DNA from: an uncultured Flavobacteriaceae bacterium
GTDB taxonomy: Bacteria > Bacteroidota > Bacteroidia > Flavobacteriales > Flavobacteriaceae
NCBI GenBank assembly: GCA_947486785.1
Contig: CANKUU010000016.1
Location: 1 to 64,000, forward strand
Reading direction: 5' to 3'
Length of the DNA stretch: 64,000 nucleotides
Part shown: positions 52,468 through 60,547 of the stretch, one piece after another
Layout: each line of letters begins with the position of its first letter
How positions within the stretch are numbered: the first letter of the stretch is position 1
Notes under the pieces: model-generated
Seen by the model: only the letters and a program-made list of their open reading frames with translations
Told to the model about the DNA's origin: nothing
The model's database searches: none
Program-made: the position numbers and the translations under genes

Positions 52468-52827
52468 CTACTTTATTTTTATGGCTGTTCCTTTATTTTT
52501 TTTTGTCTGACCAACAAGACCATATTCAAATGTGTAAGAATTGGAAGTCGTAGACAAAATTTTCATATGAACTGAAGTTTTTGTTTTAATATCTTGCAAA
52601 ATAAACTCACAATCGTTTACCCATTTCACAGTTGCACTATCTATTTTACTATCATAGTACTCCACACTATACTGGTCATTTCTCATAAACCTACCGGTCT
52701 TGGGTTCTCCATTGATCTCATAATCAAAACGATACTCGCCATTTTTAAAATCTACACAGTTGCGTTTAGGCTGGTAACATGAAAATAATGGCTGCAAAAC
52801 AAAACATAATACTACAAACTTTTTCAT
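52468..52827 (-). CDS. Small lipoprotein of unknown function
   Basis: A 119-residue protein with lipobox-like LFSC (C17). The mature part is a compact beta-rich domain (FKNGEYRFDYEINGEPKTGR, VEYYDSKIDSATVKWVNDCE). Conserved-looking flavobacterial pattern, function unknown. It ends 55 bases before the TerC gene start and may share transcription with it. Confidence 0.65.
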   Translation of the reverse strand: MKKFVVLCFVLQPLFSCYQPKRNCVDFKNGEYRFDYEINGEPKTGRFMRNDQYSVEYYDSKIDSATVKWVNDCEFILQDIKTKTSVHMKILSTTSNSYTFEYGLVGQTKKNKGTAIKIK

Positions 52828-52934
52828 AGGGTAGCAATTTAATAAAATAACGAATAATTGTACTCTTTAAATGAGTTTAAGTTTTTAAGAGCGGTTTTGT
52901 TAACTTTACTTTAGATATTTTAATTTTTGCTTTT

Positions 52935-54050
52935 ATGATACTAGATTCAGCAGCCTACTTAAAATTTAAAGAATGCACAATGCATGGGCGCTACATTACT
53001 AATAAAGATATAGTTACATATCTAGCGAATAATGGTAAAGATTTATGTTACGAGTCTATTGGTTATTCTGTAAATCACCAAAAAATTTATGCAATAACCA
53101 TAGGTACGGGCAAGCATAAGTTGCTACTTTGGTCTCAGATGCATGGTAATGAATCAACCACCACAAAAGCAGTTTTTGATCTTTTAAACTACCTGCAAAC
53201 AGCTACGAAAGAGGCGCAAGATATTCTTGCTAACTGTACTTTAAAAATTATACCGATTCTAAATCCAGATGGGGCAGAGGCATATACTAGAAAGAACGCA
53301 AATAAAGTAGATTTAAATCGTGATGCTCAAGAATTAAGTCAGCCCGAGAGTTTGGTTTTAAGATCTATTTTTAAGAGTTTTAAGCCTGATTATTGTTTTA
53401 ATCTTCATGATCAAAGAACTATATTTAGTGCAGGAAAAAGGCCAAAACCCGCTACGGTTTCTTTTTTAGCTCCAGCCCATGATCACGAGCGTAGTATTTC
53501 AAAAACTAGAGCCTTAAGTATGCAATTAATCGTAGCAATGAAACATGCACTTCAAAAGGTATTACCAGATCAAATAGGGCGATATGATGATAGTTTTAAT
53601 GCCAATTGTGTTGGTGATGCGTTTCAAATAATGAATACCCCGACAATTTTATTTGAGGCAGGCCATTACCCAAATGATTATGAACGAGAACAAACCAGAA
53701 TGTATATTTTTTTAGCCTTAACAACGGCAATGCATTGTATATCCAAAGATAATTTAAATCGCTATTCAGAAAAAGAGTATAATTTAATACCTGAAAATGA
53801 GAAACTCTATTTTGATGTGATTATTAAAAATATAGAAAACGTAAATCCTTCTCTAAGGGGCAGTATGGCACTATTGTTTACCGAAGTTTTGAATAACAAT
53901 ACTATTGAATTTGAACCAAAGATTGAGAAAATAGGTGATTTAGAAGGTTTTTTTGCACATAAACTGTTTGATTGTTTGCTAGCGGCTGATTTAGAAAAAT
54001 TAAAACATCAGAATTATTGGAAGTTAGTTAGTACCCATAAAATTGAATAG
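52935..54050 (+). CDS. M14-family zinc carboxypeptidase
   Basis: A 371-residue peptidase. Zinc ligands are H70 and E73 in QMHGNEST and H158 in FNLHDQRT. The substrate-binding Asn-Arg-like segment is NKVDLNRD (about 123-130), and the catalytic Glu lies in TILFEAGHYPND (about 237-248). No signal peptide, so it is cytoplasmic; possible roles are peptide or peptidoglycan fragment trimming. Followed by an Lrp-type regulator. Confidence 0.9.
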   Translation: MILDSAAYLKFKECTMHGRYITNKDIVTYLANNGKDLCYESIGYSVNHQKIYAITIGTGKHKLLLWSQMHGNESTTTKAVFDLLNYLQTATKEAQDILANCTLKIIPILNPDGAEAYTRKNANKVDLNRDAQELSQPESLVLRSIFKSFKPDYCFNLHDQRTIFSAGKRPKPATVSFLAPAHDHERSISKTRALSMQLIVAMKHALQKVLPDQIGRYDDSFNANCVGDAFQIMNTPTILFEAGHYPNDYEREQTRMYIFLALTTAMHCISKDNLNRYSEKEYNLIPENEKLYFDVIIKNIENVNPSLRGSMALLFTEVLNNNTIEFEPKIEKIGDLEGFFAHKLFDCLLAADLEKLKHQNYWKLVSTHKIE

Positions 54051-54152
54051 TTTTGATATTTTTGACTATTACGTTACATTTTTACGAAAAAAAATAAAGG
54101 TTTACTACATATTATACTATAATTATATATTTTTGTTATTAATATTTTTAAC

Positions 54153-54632
54153 ATGACGAAAGTGAAACTTGACGAAATTGATCACCAAATTCTAGATATG
54201 TTAATTGACAATACTAGAACACCATTTACTGATATTGCTAAAAAACTTTTAATATCTGCAGGAACTGTACATGTTCGGGTGAAGAAGATGGAAGAAGCAG
54301 GAATTATAAGAGGCTCTTCATTAACGCTAGATTATGTTAAGTTAGGCTACGCTTTTATCGCATATGTTGGTATTTTTCTAGAAAAGACACATCAAACCAA
54401 GTTTGTTTTGGGTCGTTTAGAGGAAATTCCAAATGTTACTGTAGCTCATATCACTACCGGAAAGTTTAACATATTTTGTAAAATTCGTGCAAAAGACACC
54501 AATCATGCAAAAAATATCATTTTTAAAATCGATGATATCGACGGTATTAGCAGAACAGAGACAATGATATCTCTAGAAGAAAGTATTAATGATAAAAAGC
54601 GCTTAATGCATACTATTTTTAATGAACTTTAA
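54153..54632 (+). CDS. Lrp/AsnC-family transcriptional regulator
   Basis: A 159-residue regulator. The N-terminal helix-turn-helix reads DEIDHQILDMLIDNTRTPFT then DIAKKLLISAGTVHVRVKKM (residues about 6-46). The C-terminal ligand-binding RAM domain (about 65-150) probably senses an amino acid. The effector and targets are unknown. A strong terminator follows. Confidence 0.93.
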   Translation: MTKVKLDEIDHQILDMLIDNTRTPFTDIAKKLLISAGTVHVRVKKMEEAGIIRGSSLTLDYVKLGYAFIAYVGIFLEKTHQTKFVLGRLEEIPNVTVAHITTGKFNIFCKIRAKDTNHAKNIIFKIDDIDGISRTETMISLEESINDKKRLMHTIFNEL

Positions 54633-54652
54633 GCGCGTATTTTAAATAGCAA

Positions 54653-54686
54653 AAATCCCAATCAATTTTTGTTTGGGATTTTTTTA
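54653..54686 (+). terminator. Intrinsic terminator after the Lrp/AsnC gene
   Basis: Perfect 9-bp stem AAATCCCAA (54653-54661) / TTGGGATTT (54673-54681), 11-base loop, then a T-run. The DinB gene starts 12 bases after it, so that gene's promoter must overlap the hairpin or some readthrough occurs. Confidence 0.85.
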
Positions 54687-54698
54687 TATCACAATTAT

Positions 54699-55214
54699 AT
54701 GAAAATATCCGAATTGCAATTTCTTCAACCTGATCCATTTTATAAAACTTACACCGATGTTTTAGGTGATGTTGAGTTAATGCCTTGTATGCGAAAACAA
54801 CTAGAAAATTTTCCTGAATTTTTAGAACATATTTCGGATGAAAAATATAGTCATTCATACGCAGATGAAAAATGGACGATAGCAGAGGTAATTCAGCATA
54901 TCATAGATACAGAACGGGTTTTTCAATACAGAGCCCTACGATTTTCGCGAGGCGACACTACTTCTTTAGCAGGTTTTGACCAAGATATTTTTGTCTTAGG
55001 ATCTAAAGCCAGTACACGCTCAAAATCTAGCCTAGTAAATGAATATCGAATTGTGCGACAATCATCAATAGTTCTTTTTCAAGAATTTGACCAAAAAATA
55101 TTACAACAATCTGGTATGGCTAGCAAACTTAACTGGAGTGTAGCTACCTTAGGTTTCGTTATTTGTGGCCATCAAAAGCATCATAGAAATATCTTGAGAG
55201 AAAGATACCTTTAA
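54699..55214 (+). CDS. DinB-family protein
   Basis: A 171-residue protein from ATG 54699 (the frame is open to 54669, within the terminator). It contains EKWTIAEVIQHIIDTERVFQ with metal ligand His (about 60), and the C-terminal CGHQKHHRNILRERYL with further histidines (about 157-160). It belongs to the DinB four-helix-bundle family of metal-dependent enzymes. No signal peptide, unlike the exported member at 0.5 kb. Substrate unknown. Confidence 0.87.
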   Translation: MKISELQFLQPDPFYKTYTDVLGDVELMPCMRKQLENFPEFLEHISDEKYSHSYADEKWTIAEVIQHIIDTERVFQYRALRFSRGDTTSLAGFDQDIFVLGSKASTRSKSSLVNEYRIVRQSSIVLFQEFDQKILQQSGMASKLNWSVATLGFVICGHQKHHRNILRERYL

Positions 55215-55224
55215 AATTCTCAAT

Positions 55225-55560
55225 TTAGTCTAATTCAGATTCTATACCTTCTAGGTCTTCATTATACTCTAGTTCTTGTTGAGGTAAAGTTGGTGCTGAA
55301 GTAGTATTATCGGTATTCGTACCTAACTCTTTAATCATTTCATCTTCAAAATTACAAATAAAGTGCGCTAAACTTTTGCTTATTTTAACTAAATAGATCG
55401 TGTCTTCTGTTCTAATTTCAACAGCCCTAATCATGTCACCATGGGCATTTTTAAAAACGATGATGTCTTCATCACCATATCCGTATGGATAAGATTCAAT
55501 TAATAAAGCTGCTAGGCTATGGTCTAATTTTTTGTAATCAATAAGTTTGCGAATCATCAT
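55225..55560 (-). CDS. Hypothetical flavobacterial protein
   Basis: A 111-residue soluble protein. The folded part (1-80) reads RKLIDYKKLDHSLAALLIES then EDIIVFKNAHGDMIRAVEIR. It has an acidic disordered tail (about 81-111). The family looks conserved in Flavobacteria but I know no function. It lies between the DinB gene (convergent) and aroB on the same strand, with aroB upstream by about 100 bases. Confidence 0.65.
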   Translation of the reverse strand: MMIRKLIDYKKLDHSLAALLIESYPYGYGDEDIIVFKNAHGDMIRAVEIRTEDTIYLVKISKSLAHFICNFEDEMIKELGTNTDNTTSAPTLPQQELEYNEDLEGIESELD

Positions 55561-55665
55561 AAGTAGGATTTATAGTTTTGCTTATTCTATATCCTAAATT
55601 TATGTTTTATTTCTACTCGATTCCTTAAAGAGTTGTCAAACGCAAAAAAGTTGTAAGTGAATACA

Positions 55666-56727
55666 TCATTTTTTGTAGTATAAAAATGATTCAAGTAATA
55701 AATCATCAGCAACTTGTATATCGATTGCAGGATTACCTATCGCTTTTAACAAGGCAAAATTAATTTGGCCATGAGTATTTTTTTTATCAAACTTTAACAA
55801 TGCTAAAATAGCTTCGAGATCTTTTGAGTTAAAATCTATTTTCTGGTAAAACTTAAAAAAAGTAGTTTTAATATCCGTTAACTCTTTAGTGCTTAAGCCA
55901 CAAAGTTTTTGTGATAGATAACCTTCTAAGACCATTCCTATTGCAATAGCCTCACCATGCAATAACGCTTCGTGCTCTTTACTCTCTAAAAAATATGATT
56001 CTATGGCATGTCCAAGGGTATGACCATAATTTAATATTTTCCTTAAATTTTGCTCAGTAGGGTCTTGTAGAACCACGTTATTTTTAATTACAACAGAATT
56101 ATAAATTAAACGGTCTAGGTTATCAAAATTCTTAATTTTTTTAAGTGTTTCCCAATACGATAGGTCTTGTATTAGGCCATGTTTTAGCATTTCAGAAAAA
56201 CCACTTAATAGCTGGCGTTCATTTATTGTTTTTAGAAAAGAAGGCACAACGAGCACCATTTCAGCTTGGTTAATTACACCTACTTGGTTTTTTAGTGCAC
56301 CTAAATCTACACCAGTTTTTCCGCCAACAGATGCATCTACCATGGCCAACAATGTAGTGGGTACATTTATAAAGGTAATACCTCTTTTAAAGGTAGAAGC
56401 AACGAAACCACCTAAGTCGGTCACAACACCACCTCCTAAATTAATCATCAAACTTTTTCGATCAGCATCTAATTCTGAGAGCGCTTGCCATACCCCGGTG
56501 CAGGTTTCAATATTTTTATTTAACTCGCCCGACTCTATTTCAATTACTTCTATCTCTGTAGCAGTAGTTACTTGGGCTAAAAAAATGGGAAGACAGTATT
56601 CATGTGTGTTTTCATCTACTAAAATAAAAATTTTAGAATACGAAGTATTGGCCAAATGCTTATTTAAAGCTTCATAGGCTTGTTCTTTAAAATAAATGGC
56701 GTACGATTCGGTTATTATTGCTTTCAT
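55666..56727 (-). CDS. aroB: 3-dehydroquinate synthase
   Basis: A 353-residue enzyme of the shikimate pathway converting DAHP to 3-dehydroquinate, NAD- and metal-dependent. The NAD loop is GGGVVTDLGGFVASTFKRG (about 97-115), then PTTLLAMVDASVGGKTGVDL (about 121-140). The metal ligands include the YGHTLGHAIE histidines (about 234-243). Normal length. Confidence 0.96.
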   Translation of the reverse strand: MKAIITESYAIYFKEQAYEALNKHLANTSYSKIFILVDENTHEYCLPIFLAQVTTATEIEVIEIESGELNKNIETCTGVWQALSELDADRKSLMINLGGGVVTDLGGFVASTFKRGITFINVPTTLLAMVDASVGGKTGVDLGALKNQVGVINQAEMVLVVPSFLKTINERQLLSGFSEMLKHGLIQDLSYWETLKKIKNFDNLDRLIYNSVVIKNNVVLQDPTEQNLRKILNYGHTLGHAIESYFLESKEHEALLHGEAIAIGMVLEGYLSQKLCGLSTKELTDIKTTFFKFYQKIDFNSKDLEAILALLKFDKKNTHGQINFALLKAIGNPAIDIQVADDLLLESFLYYKK

Positions 56728-56818
56728 AAATGCCCAATTTCTATGGTTATCTGAGGGGGTTTTCTTGTAGAAACAAAATAAACCTAAATTTTTATTAATA
56801 GAATAAAAAATCTGTCTT

Positions 56819-56826
56819 TATATTTG
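56819..56826 (+). promoter_or_regulatory. Promoter -7 box for proline dehydrogenase
   Basis: TATATTTG matches TAnnTTTG, 22 bases before the start codon. No TTTG -33 at the expected distance. Confidence 0.42.
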
Positions 56827-56847
56827 AGTTCTTAAAAAAACTTTAAT

Positions 56848-58014
56848 ATGACTCGCATTTTCGAAGATACCGCTACCGCTTTCGCCTTAAAGTCTGACTC
56901 TGAGCTCGATCGGGCTTATTTTTTATTTAAAATGATTGCTAATGAGCCATTAGTTCGCATTGGTACCGCAATGACTAATTTTGCAATAAAAGCACATTTG
57001 CCTGTTGAGAGTCTAATACGTGCTACTGTATTTGATCATTTTTGTGGTGGAGTGAACGAAGAAGATTGTTTGCCAATTGTAGATAAAATGTTTGAAAAGG
57101 GAGTTTGTTCGGTTTTAGATTATTCGGTAGAAGGCAAAGAAGGCGATGACCCTTTTGATGATGCGCTAAAAACTATTTTGAAGATATTAGATTTTGTTAA
57201 AGAAAAAGATGCGATTCCTTTTGCTGTCTTTAAACCAACAGGTTTTGGTCGTTTTGCATTGTACGAAAAAGTTGGGGCTGGTGAAGCTTTAACCACAGAG
57301 GAGGAGCAAGAATGGCAAAGGGTAAAAAACAGATTTGATAAGGTATGCCAAAAGGCATATGAATTAGATGTTAGTTTATTGATTGATGGTGAGGAAAGTT
57401 GGATGCAAGATGCAGCAGATCAATTGGTAGAAGATTTGATGCGAAAGTACAACACAAAAAAGGCAATTGTTTTTAATACGATACAATTATATCGATGGGA
57501 TCGTTTAGATTATCTGAAGCAGCTACATGAAAAAGGATCCAAAGAAGGATTTATAGTGGGCTTAAAAGCTGTTCGTGGAGCTTACATGGAAAAAGAAAAT
57601 ACCAGAGCTAAAGAAAAAGGATACCCTACACCAATTTGTGCTAGTAAAGAAGCTACCGACAAAAATTTTGATACAGCCATTAAGTATATGGTTGAGAATA
57701 TAGCTACTATTTCTACATTTGCAGGTACTCATAATGAGGAAAGTTCATACCGTTTGATGCAATTAATGGATGAGGCTAATATCTCTCCTAGCGATACTAG
57801 AATTTGGTTTGGACAGTTGTTTGGTATGAGTGATAACATTTCCTTCAACCTTGCTGCAAAAGGATATAATGTTGCTAAATACCTTCCTTTTGGCCCTGTG
57901 CGTGATGTAATGCCTTATTTAATACGAAGAGCAGAGGAAAATACATCGGTGGCAGGCCAAACAACAAGAGAGCTAGCTTTATTAAAAAAGGAAAAGAAAA
58001 GAAGAAAATTATAA
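56848..58014 (+). CDS. Proline dehydrogenase
   Basis: A 388-residue FAD enzyme (monofunctional PRODH form) oxidising proline to pyrroline-5-carboxylate. Conserved segments are FAVFKPTGFGRFALYEKV, LLIDGEESWMQDAADQLVED, KAVRGAYMEKENTRA (about 249-263), and the C-terminal YLPFGPVRDVMPYLIRRAEEN (substrate-binding arginines). It lacks the P5C dehydrogenase domain of fused PutA, so that enzyme must be encoded elsewhere. Confidence 0.93.
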   Translation: MTRIFEDTATAFALKSDSELDRAYFLFKMIANEPLVRIGTAMTNFAIKAHLPVESLIRATVFDHFCGGVNEEDCLPIVDKMFEKGVCSVLDYSVEGKEGDDPFDDALKTILKILDFVKEKDAIPFAVFKPTGFGRFALYEKVGAGEALTTEEEQEWQRVKNRFDKVCQKAYELDVSLLIDGEESWMQDAADQLVEDLMRKYNTKKAIVFNTIQLYRWDRLDYLKQLHEKGSKEGFIVGLKAVRGAYMEKENTRAKEKGYPTPICASKEATDKNFDTAIKYMVENIATISTFAGTHNEESSYRLMQLMDEANISPSDTRIWFGQLFGMSDNISFNLAAKGYNVAKYLPFGPVRDVMPYLIRRAEENTSVAGQTTRELALLKKEKKRRKL

Positions 58015-58018
58015 TGGC

Positions 58019-58393
58019 CTACTGTAAGGTTAAAATGGTTACTTTTTCTGGGCAATTTTTCACCTTTAAAGAAAGCAGTTTATCTTTTATCTCTTTTTCA
58101 ATAATATAGGTTTTACAGGGCTTTGTTTGTGCTTCACTAGCGCCAAAATTAACATCACCAGTTTTTAAAAAGCTATGAATAGTTAGTGTATCAATCGATT
58201 CGTTTTTTAGCATTTCTGAAATTTCATCAGAATAATAGATAGACTTAGATCTTATATCTTTGAGTACTCTACAATTAGGAAAGTAACAAAAAGAGACTCC
58301 CGTTTCATCTGATTTCTTTTTTAAAAAGAAGGCTAAAAATATAATACCGATGGACAGACCCACCATAAAATAACCAAGACGTTTAATAAACAT
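58019..58393 (-). CDS. Single-pass membrane protein, DUF4258-like
   Basis: A 124-residue protein with one N-terminal membrane helix (about 7-25) and a periplasmic domain containing FCYFPNCRVLKDI and KPCKTYIIEKE, ending VKNCPEKVTIL. The pattern resembles flavobacterial proteins labelled DUF4258; tentative. It starts 3 bases beyond the alanine dehydrogenase stop, so the two share an operon. Confidence 0.65.
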   Translation of the reverse strand: MFIKRLGYFMVGLSIGIIFLAFFLKKKSDETGVSFCYFPNCRVLKDIRSKSIYYSDEISEMLKNESIDTLTIHSFLKTGDVNFGASEAQTKPCKTYIIEKEIKDKLLSLKVKNCPEKVTILTLQ

Positions 58394-58396
58394 AAA

Positions 58397-59602
58397 TTAA
58401 AAAATAAGAAAATTGATATCACTATAAGGTAAGTCGAACCATTCACCTACCGATTTATTTGTTAGTATACCATGATACATGTATAAACCGTTTCGAATGC
58501 CTTTATCAAAACGAAGTGAATTTTCTAAGCCTCCATCTTCGCCTAATTTTAATAGGTAAGGCGTAAATATGTTACTAATTGAAATAGAGGCTGTTTTTGG
58601 ATATCTAGAGGGTATGTTAGGCACAGCATAATGAATAACACCAAATTTTTCAGTAGTAGGTTTTTCGTGGCTGGTGATTTCGCTAGTTTCAAAACATCCT
58701 CCCATATCAATACTAACATCAATAATAACAGCACCCTTTTTCATGGTTTCAACCATGTCGTTGGTAACCACTACTGGTGAACGATTCTGACCTCGAGTAG
58801 CACCAATAGCAACATCACATCTTCGAAGTGCTTTCTTTAAGTTTTTTGGTTGAATTGTAGAGGTGTATATCGTTTGTTTTAAATTCGTTTGAATTTTTCG
58901 CAATTTAGTGATTGAGTTGTCAAAAAGACGAATGTTTGCCCCTAAGCCAAGAGCCGATCTTGCTGCAAATTCTCCTACGGTACCAGCTCCTATGATTACC
59001 ACTTCAATAGGTGGTACACCACTTATATTGCCAAACATTAAACCGTTACCATCGTTGGTTGCTGCTAAAATTTCAGAGGCAATTAAAACAGATGATATAC
59101 CTGCAATTTCACTTAAAGAGCGTACTACTGGAAACTTACCGTCTTCATCTCTAATATATTCGAAGGCTACCGCGGTTAAACGTTTTTTAGCAAGAAGTTG
59201 AAAATATTCTTTGGTTTGTGTTTTAATTTGAAGTGCTGAAATTATTACACTCTGTGGTTTAATAAGTTCTAATTCTGCTAGGGTAGGAGGTTCTACCTTT
59301 AAAATTAGTGAACATGAAAACACTTTTTTTGTATCCTTTGTAACTTCAGCACCAGCTTCGGTATATTCTAAATCGGAATAAAATGCACCACCTCCAGCGC
59401 CCGATTCTATCATTACGCGATGCCCATTTGAAGTGATAGCATTAACAGCATCTGGGGTTAAACAAATTCTTTTTTCTTGAAATTGATTTTCTCGGGGTAC
59501 TCCTATAAAGAGTTCACCTTTCTTCTTAAAAATTTCAAGAGTTTCTTCCTGTGGTAGTAATTGTTGCTTACTAAAAGGCGAGCTAGGTTGGTTCATATTC
59601 AT
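58397..59602 (-). CDS. ald: Alanine dehydrogenase
   Basis: About 401 residues from ATG 59602. NAD-dependent oxidation of alanine to pyruvate and ammonium. The substrate lysine/arginine region is GVPRENQFQEKRICLTPDAV (about 30-49). The Rossmann motif is VIIGAGTVGEFAARSALGLG (about 202-221), then GATRGQNRSPVVVTNDM. An N-terminal extension of ~25 residues (NQPSSPFSKQQLLPQEE) precedes the family core. Frames further upstream (to 59629) are possible but less likely. Co-transcribed with the small membrane protein downstream. Confidence 0.9.
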   Translation of the reverse strand: MNMNQPSSPFSKQQLLPQEETLEIFKKKGELFIGVPRENQFQEKRICLTPDAVNAITSNGHRVMIESGAGGGAFYSDLEYTEAGAEVTKDTKKVFSCSLILKVEPPTLAELELIKPQSVIISALQIKTQTKEYFQLLAKKRLTAVAFEYIRDEDGKFPVVRSLSEIAGISSVLIASEILAATNDGNGLMFGNISGVPPIEVVIIGAGTVGEFAARSALGLGANIRLFDNSITKLRKIQTNLKQTIYTSTIQPKNLKKALRRCDVAIGATRGQNRSPVVVTNDMVETMKKGAVIIDVSIDMGGCFETSEITSHEKPTTEKFGVIHYAVPNIPSRYPKTASISISNIFTPYLLKLGEDGGLENSLRFDKGIRNGLYMYHGILTNKSVGEWFDLPYSDINFLIF

Positions 59603-59629
59603 AATTCTGATGGCCGAACTTCGACCCAA

Positions 59630-59943
59630 TCAAAATTACAATTTTTAAATGAAATTTTGCTTATTGAGCCCTTCGCTAAAAATACACTATTTGGTCTTAA
59701 ATTTAGATCGTACTATTTACGTGCTAGTATCTACAGATATTACCTTTTTTTAGAAGTACTTGTACATAATTAGCAACAATTATTTTAGATAAGGATTAAA
59801 AAACGAAACAGATTTATTACATCAACTTTATCTGTTCGGCTAGTCACATGGCTTAACAACTTAGGAAAGCAATATATTCTGAAAATTAAATCCAAAATGA
59901 TTTTTGAAAATAGTAAAGGGTTTAGCAATTACTTTTCTACGTT
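59630..59943. other. Intergenic stretch upstream of ald
   Basis: About 310 bases between the ald start and a decayed cassette. I see no gene or RNA. The ald promoter should be here. The right end (about 59900-59943) appears to be the outer part of a degenerate attC-like repeat half. Confidence 0.4.
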
Positions 59944-59962
59944 GTTGGCAAATCGTTTTTAT
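59900..59962 (-). repeat. Half attC-like repeat next to a decayed cassette gene
   Basis: On the minus strand the sequence runs AAAACGATTTGCCAACAACG then TAGAAAAGTAATTGCTAA. It matches the left ends of R1, R2 and R5 (AAACGATTTGCCAACACCGT, TAATTGCTAA). The opposite half is not recognisable. GTTGGCA on the plus strand is at 59944-59950. Confidence 0.6.
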
Positions 59963-59970
59963 TTTTTTAC

Positions 59971-60112
59971 TAAGTTTTTTTTAATTCTGATATTTTTAAA
60001 TAACGCTTTAGTTTTTTTGATATCAGATTCGTTTTTTAATTGCATTACGGCGCTCAATTTTCCGTTTTAAATTTTAGACTGAGTCTTTTTTGCCGAAAAA
60101 TTGCTTTTCTGT
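59971..60112 (-). pseudogene. Decayed copy of the 3.5-kb cassette gene tail
   Basis: On the minus strand this block aligns base by base with about 3739-3888: TTEKQFFGKK against LTEKQFFGRK. Shared stretches are AAACGGAAAATTGAG, AACGAATCTGATAT and TTTAAAAATATC. It has at least two indels relative to the copy at 3.5 kb. A TAG-type end has been lost. The adjacent half repeat is also shared, so the cassette and its repeat moved together or were duplicated together. Confidence 0.75.
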
Positions 60113-60450
60113 TGTTATTTTTGGTAGGATTCTATTCTTGAACCCATCAAAGTCGAATTCTGCAAACTCTGCATTACTAAGTGATGTTTTAGGAACGTTG
60201 GTATTGATTAATAAAATGCTAAAATTTCCCATTCTATCATTTAAATAAATTGCATTGCTATTTGATACTCCCTCCCGATCCATTTAGTAGTGCATTAAGG
60301 TCGTCATCATTATCGGTATTAGCTATACTCATATCTCCAAACTTAGTGCTAATGAATGGTGTATTTGAAACCATAATAAATACACCTGTACCATTATTTG
60401 AATAGCGAGGTAAAAAATATGCTCCTTGATGTGCTATTGCTTTTAAAACC
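60113..60450 (-). pseudogene. Frameshifted remnant of an unknown gene
   Basis: Two overlapping minus-strand frames form one coherent sequence if a shift near the GGGAGGG run (about 60275) is corrected: AHQGAYFLPRYSNNGTGVFI, SIANTDNDDDLNALLNGSGG, then VSNSNAIYLNDRMGNFSILL and NTNVPKTSLSNAEFAEFDFD. No ATG fits the left part. The last codons run into the decayed cassette block. Family not recognised. Confidence 0.45.
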
Positions 60451-60512
60451 TTTTATTTGGTTTCTTTTACATCTGGGCTTACTTTATGAATAAGTTTATT
60501 CGTATAACAAGT

Positions 60513-60542
60513 AAAAAAAAGCCTCCTTTTTAAAGGAGGCTT
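60513..60542 (-). terminator. Intrinsic terminator after the M42 peptidase gene
   Basis: Perfect 11-bp stem AAGCCTCCTTT (60519-60529) / AAAGGAGGCTT (60532-60542) with a 2-base gap and an A8 run at its left that becomes U8 on the minus strand. It lies 6 bases past the M42 stop. Confidence 0.9.
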
Positions 60543-60547
60543 AGTTG

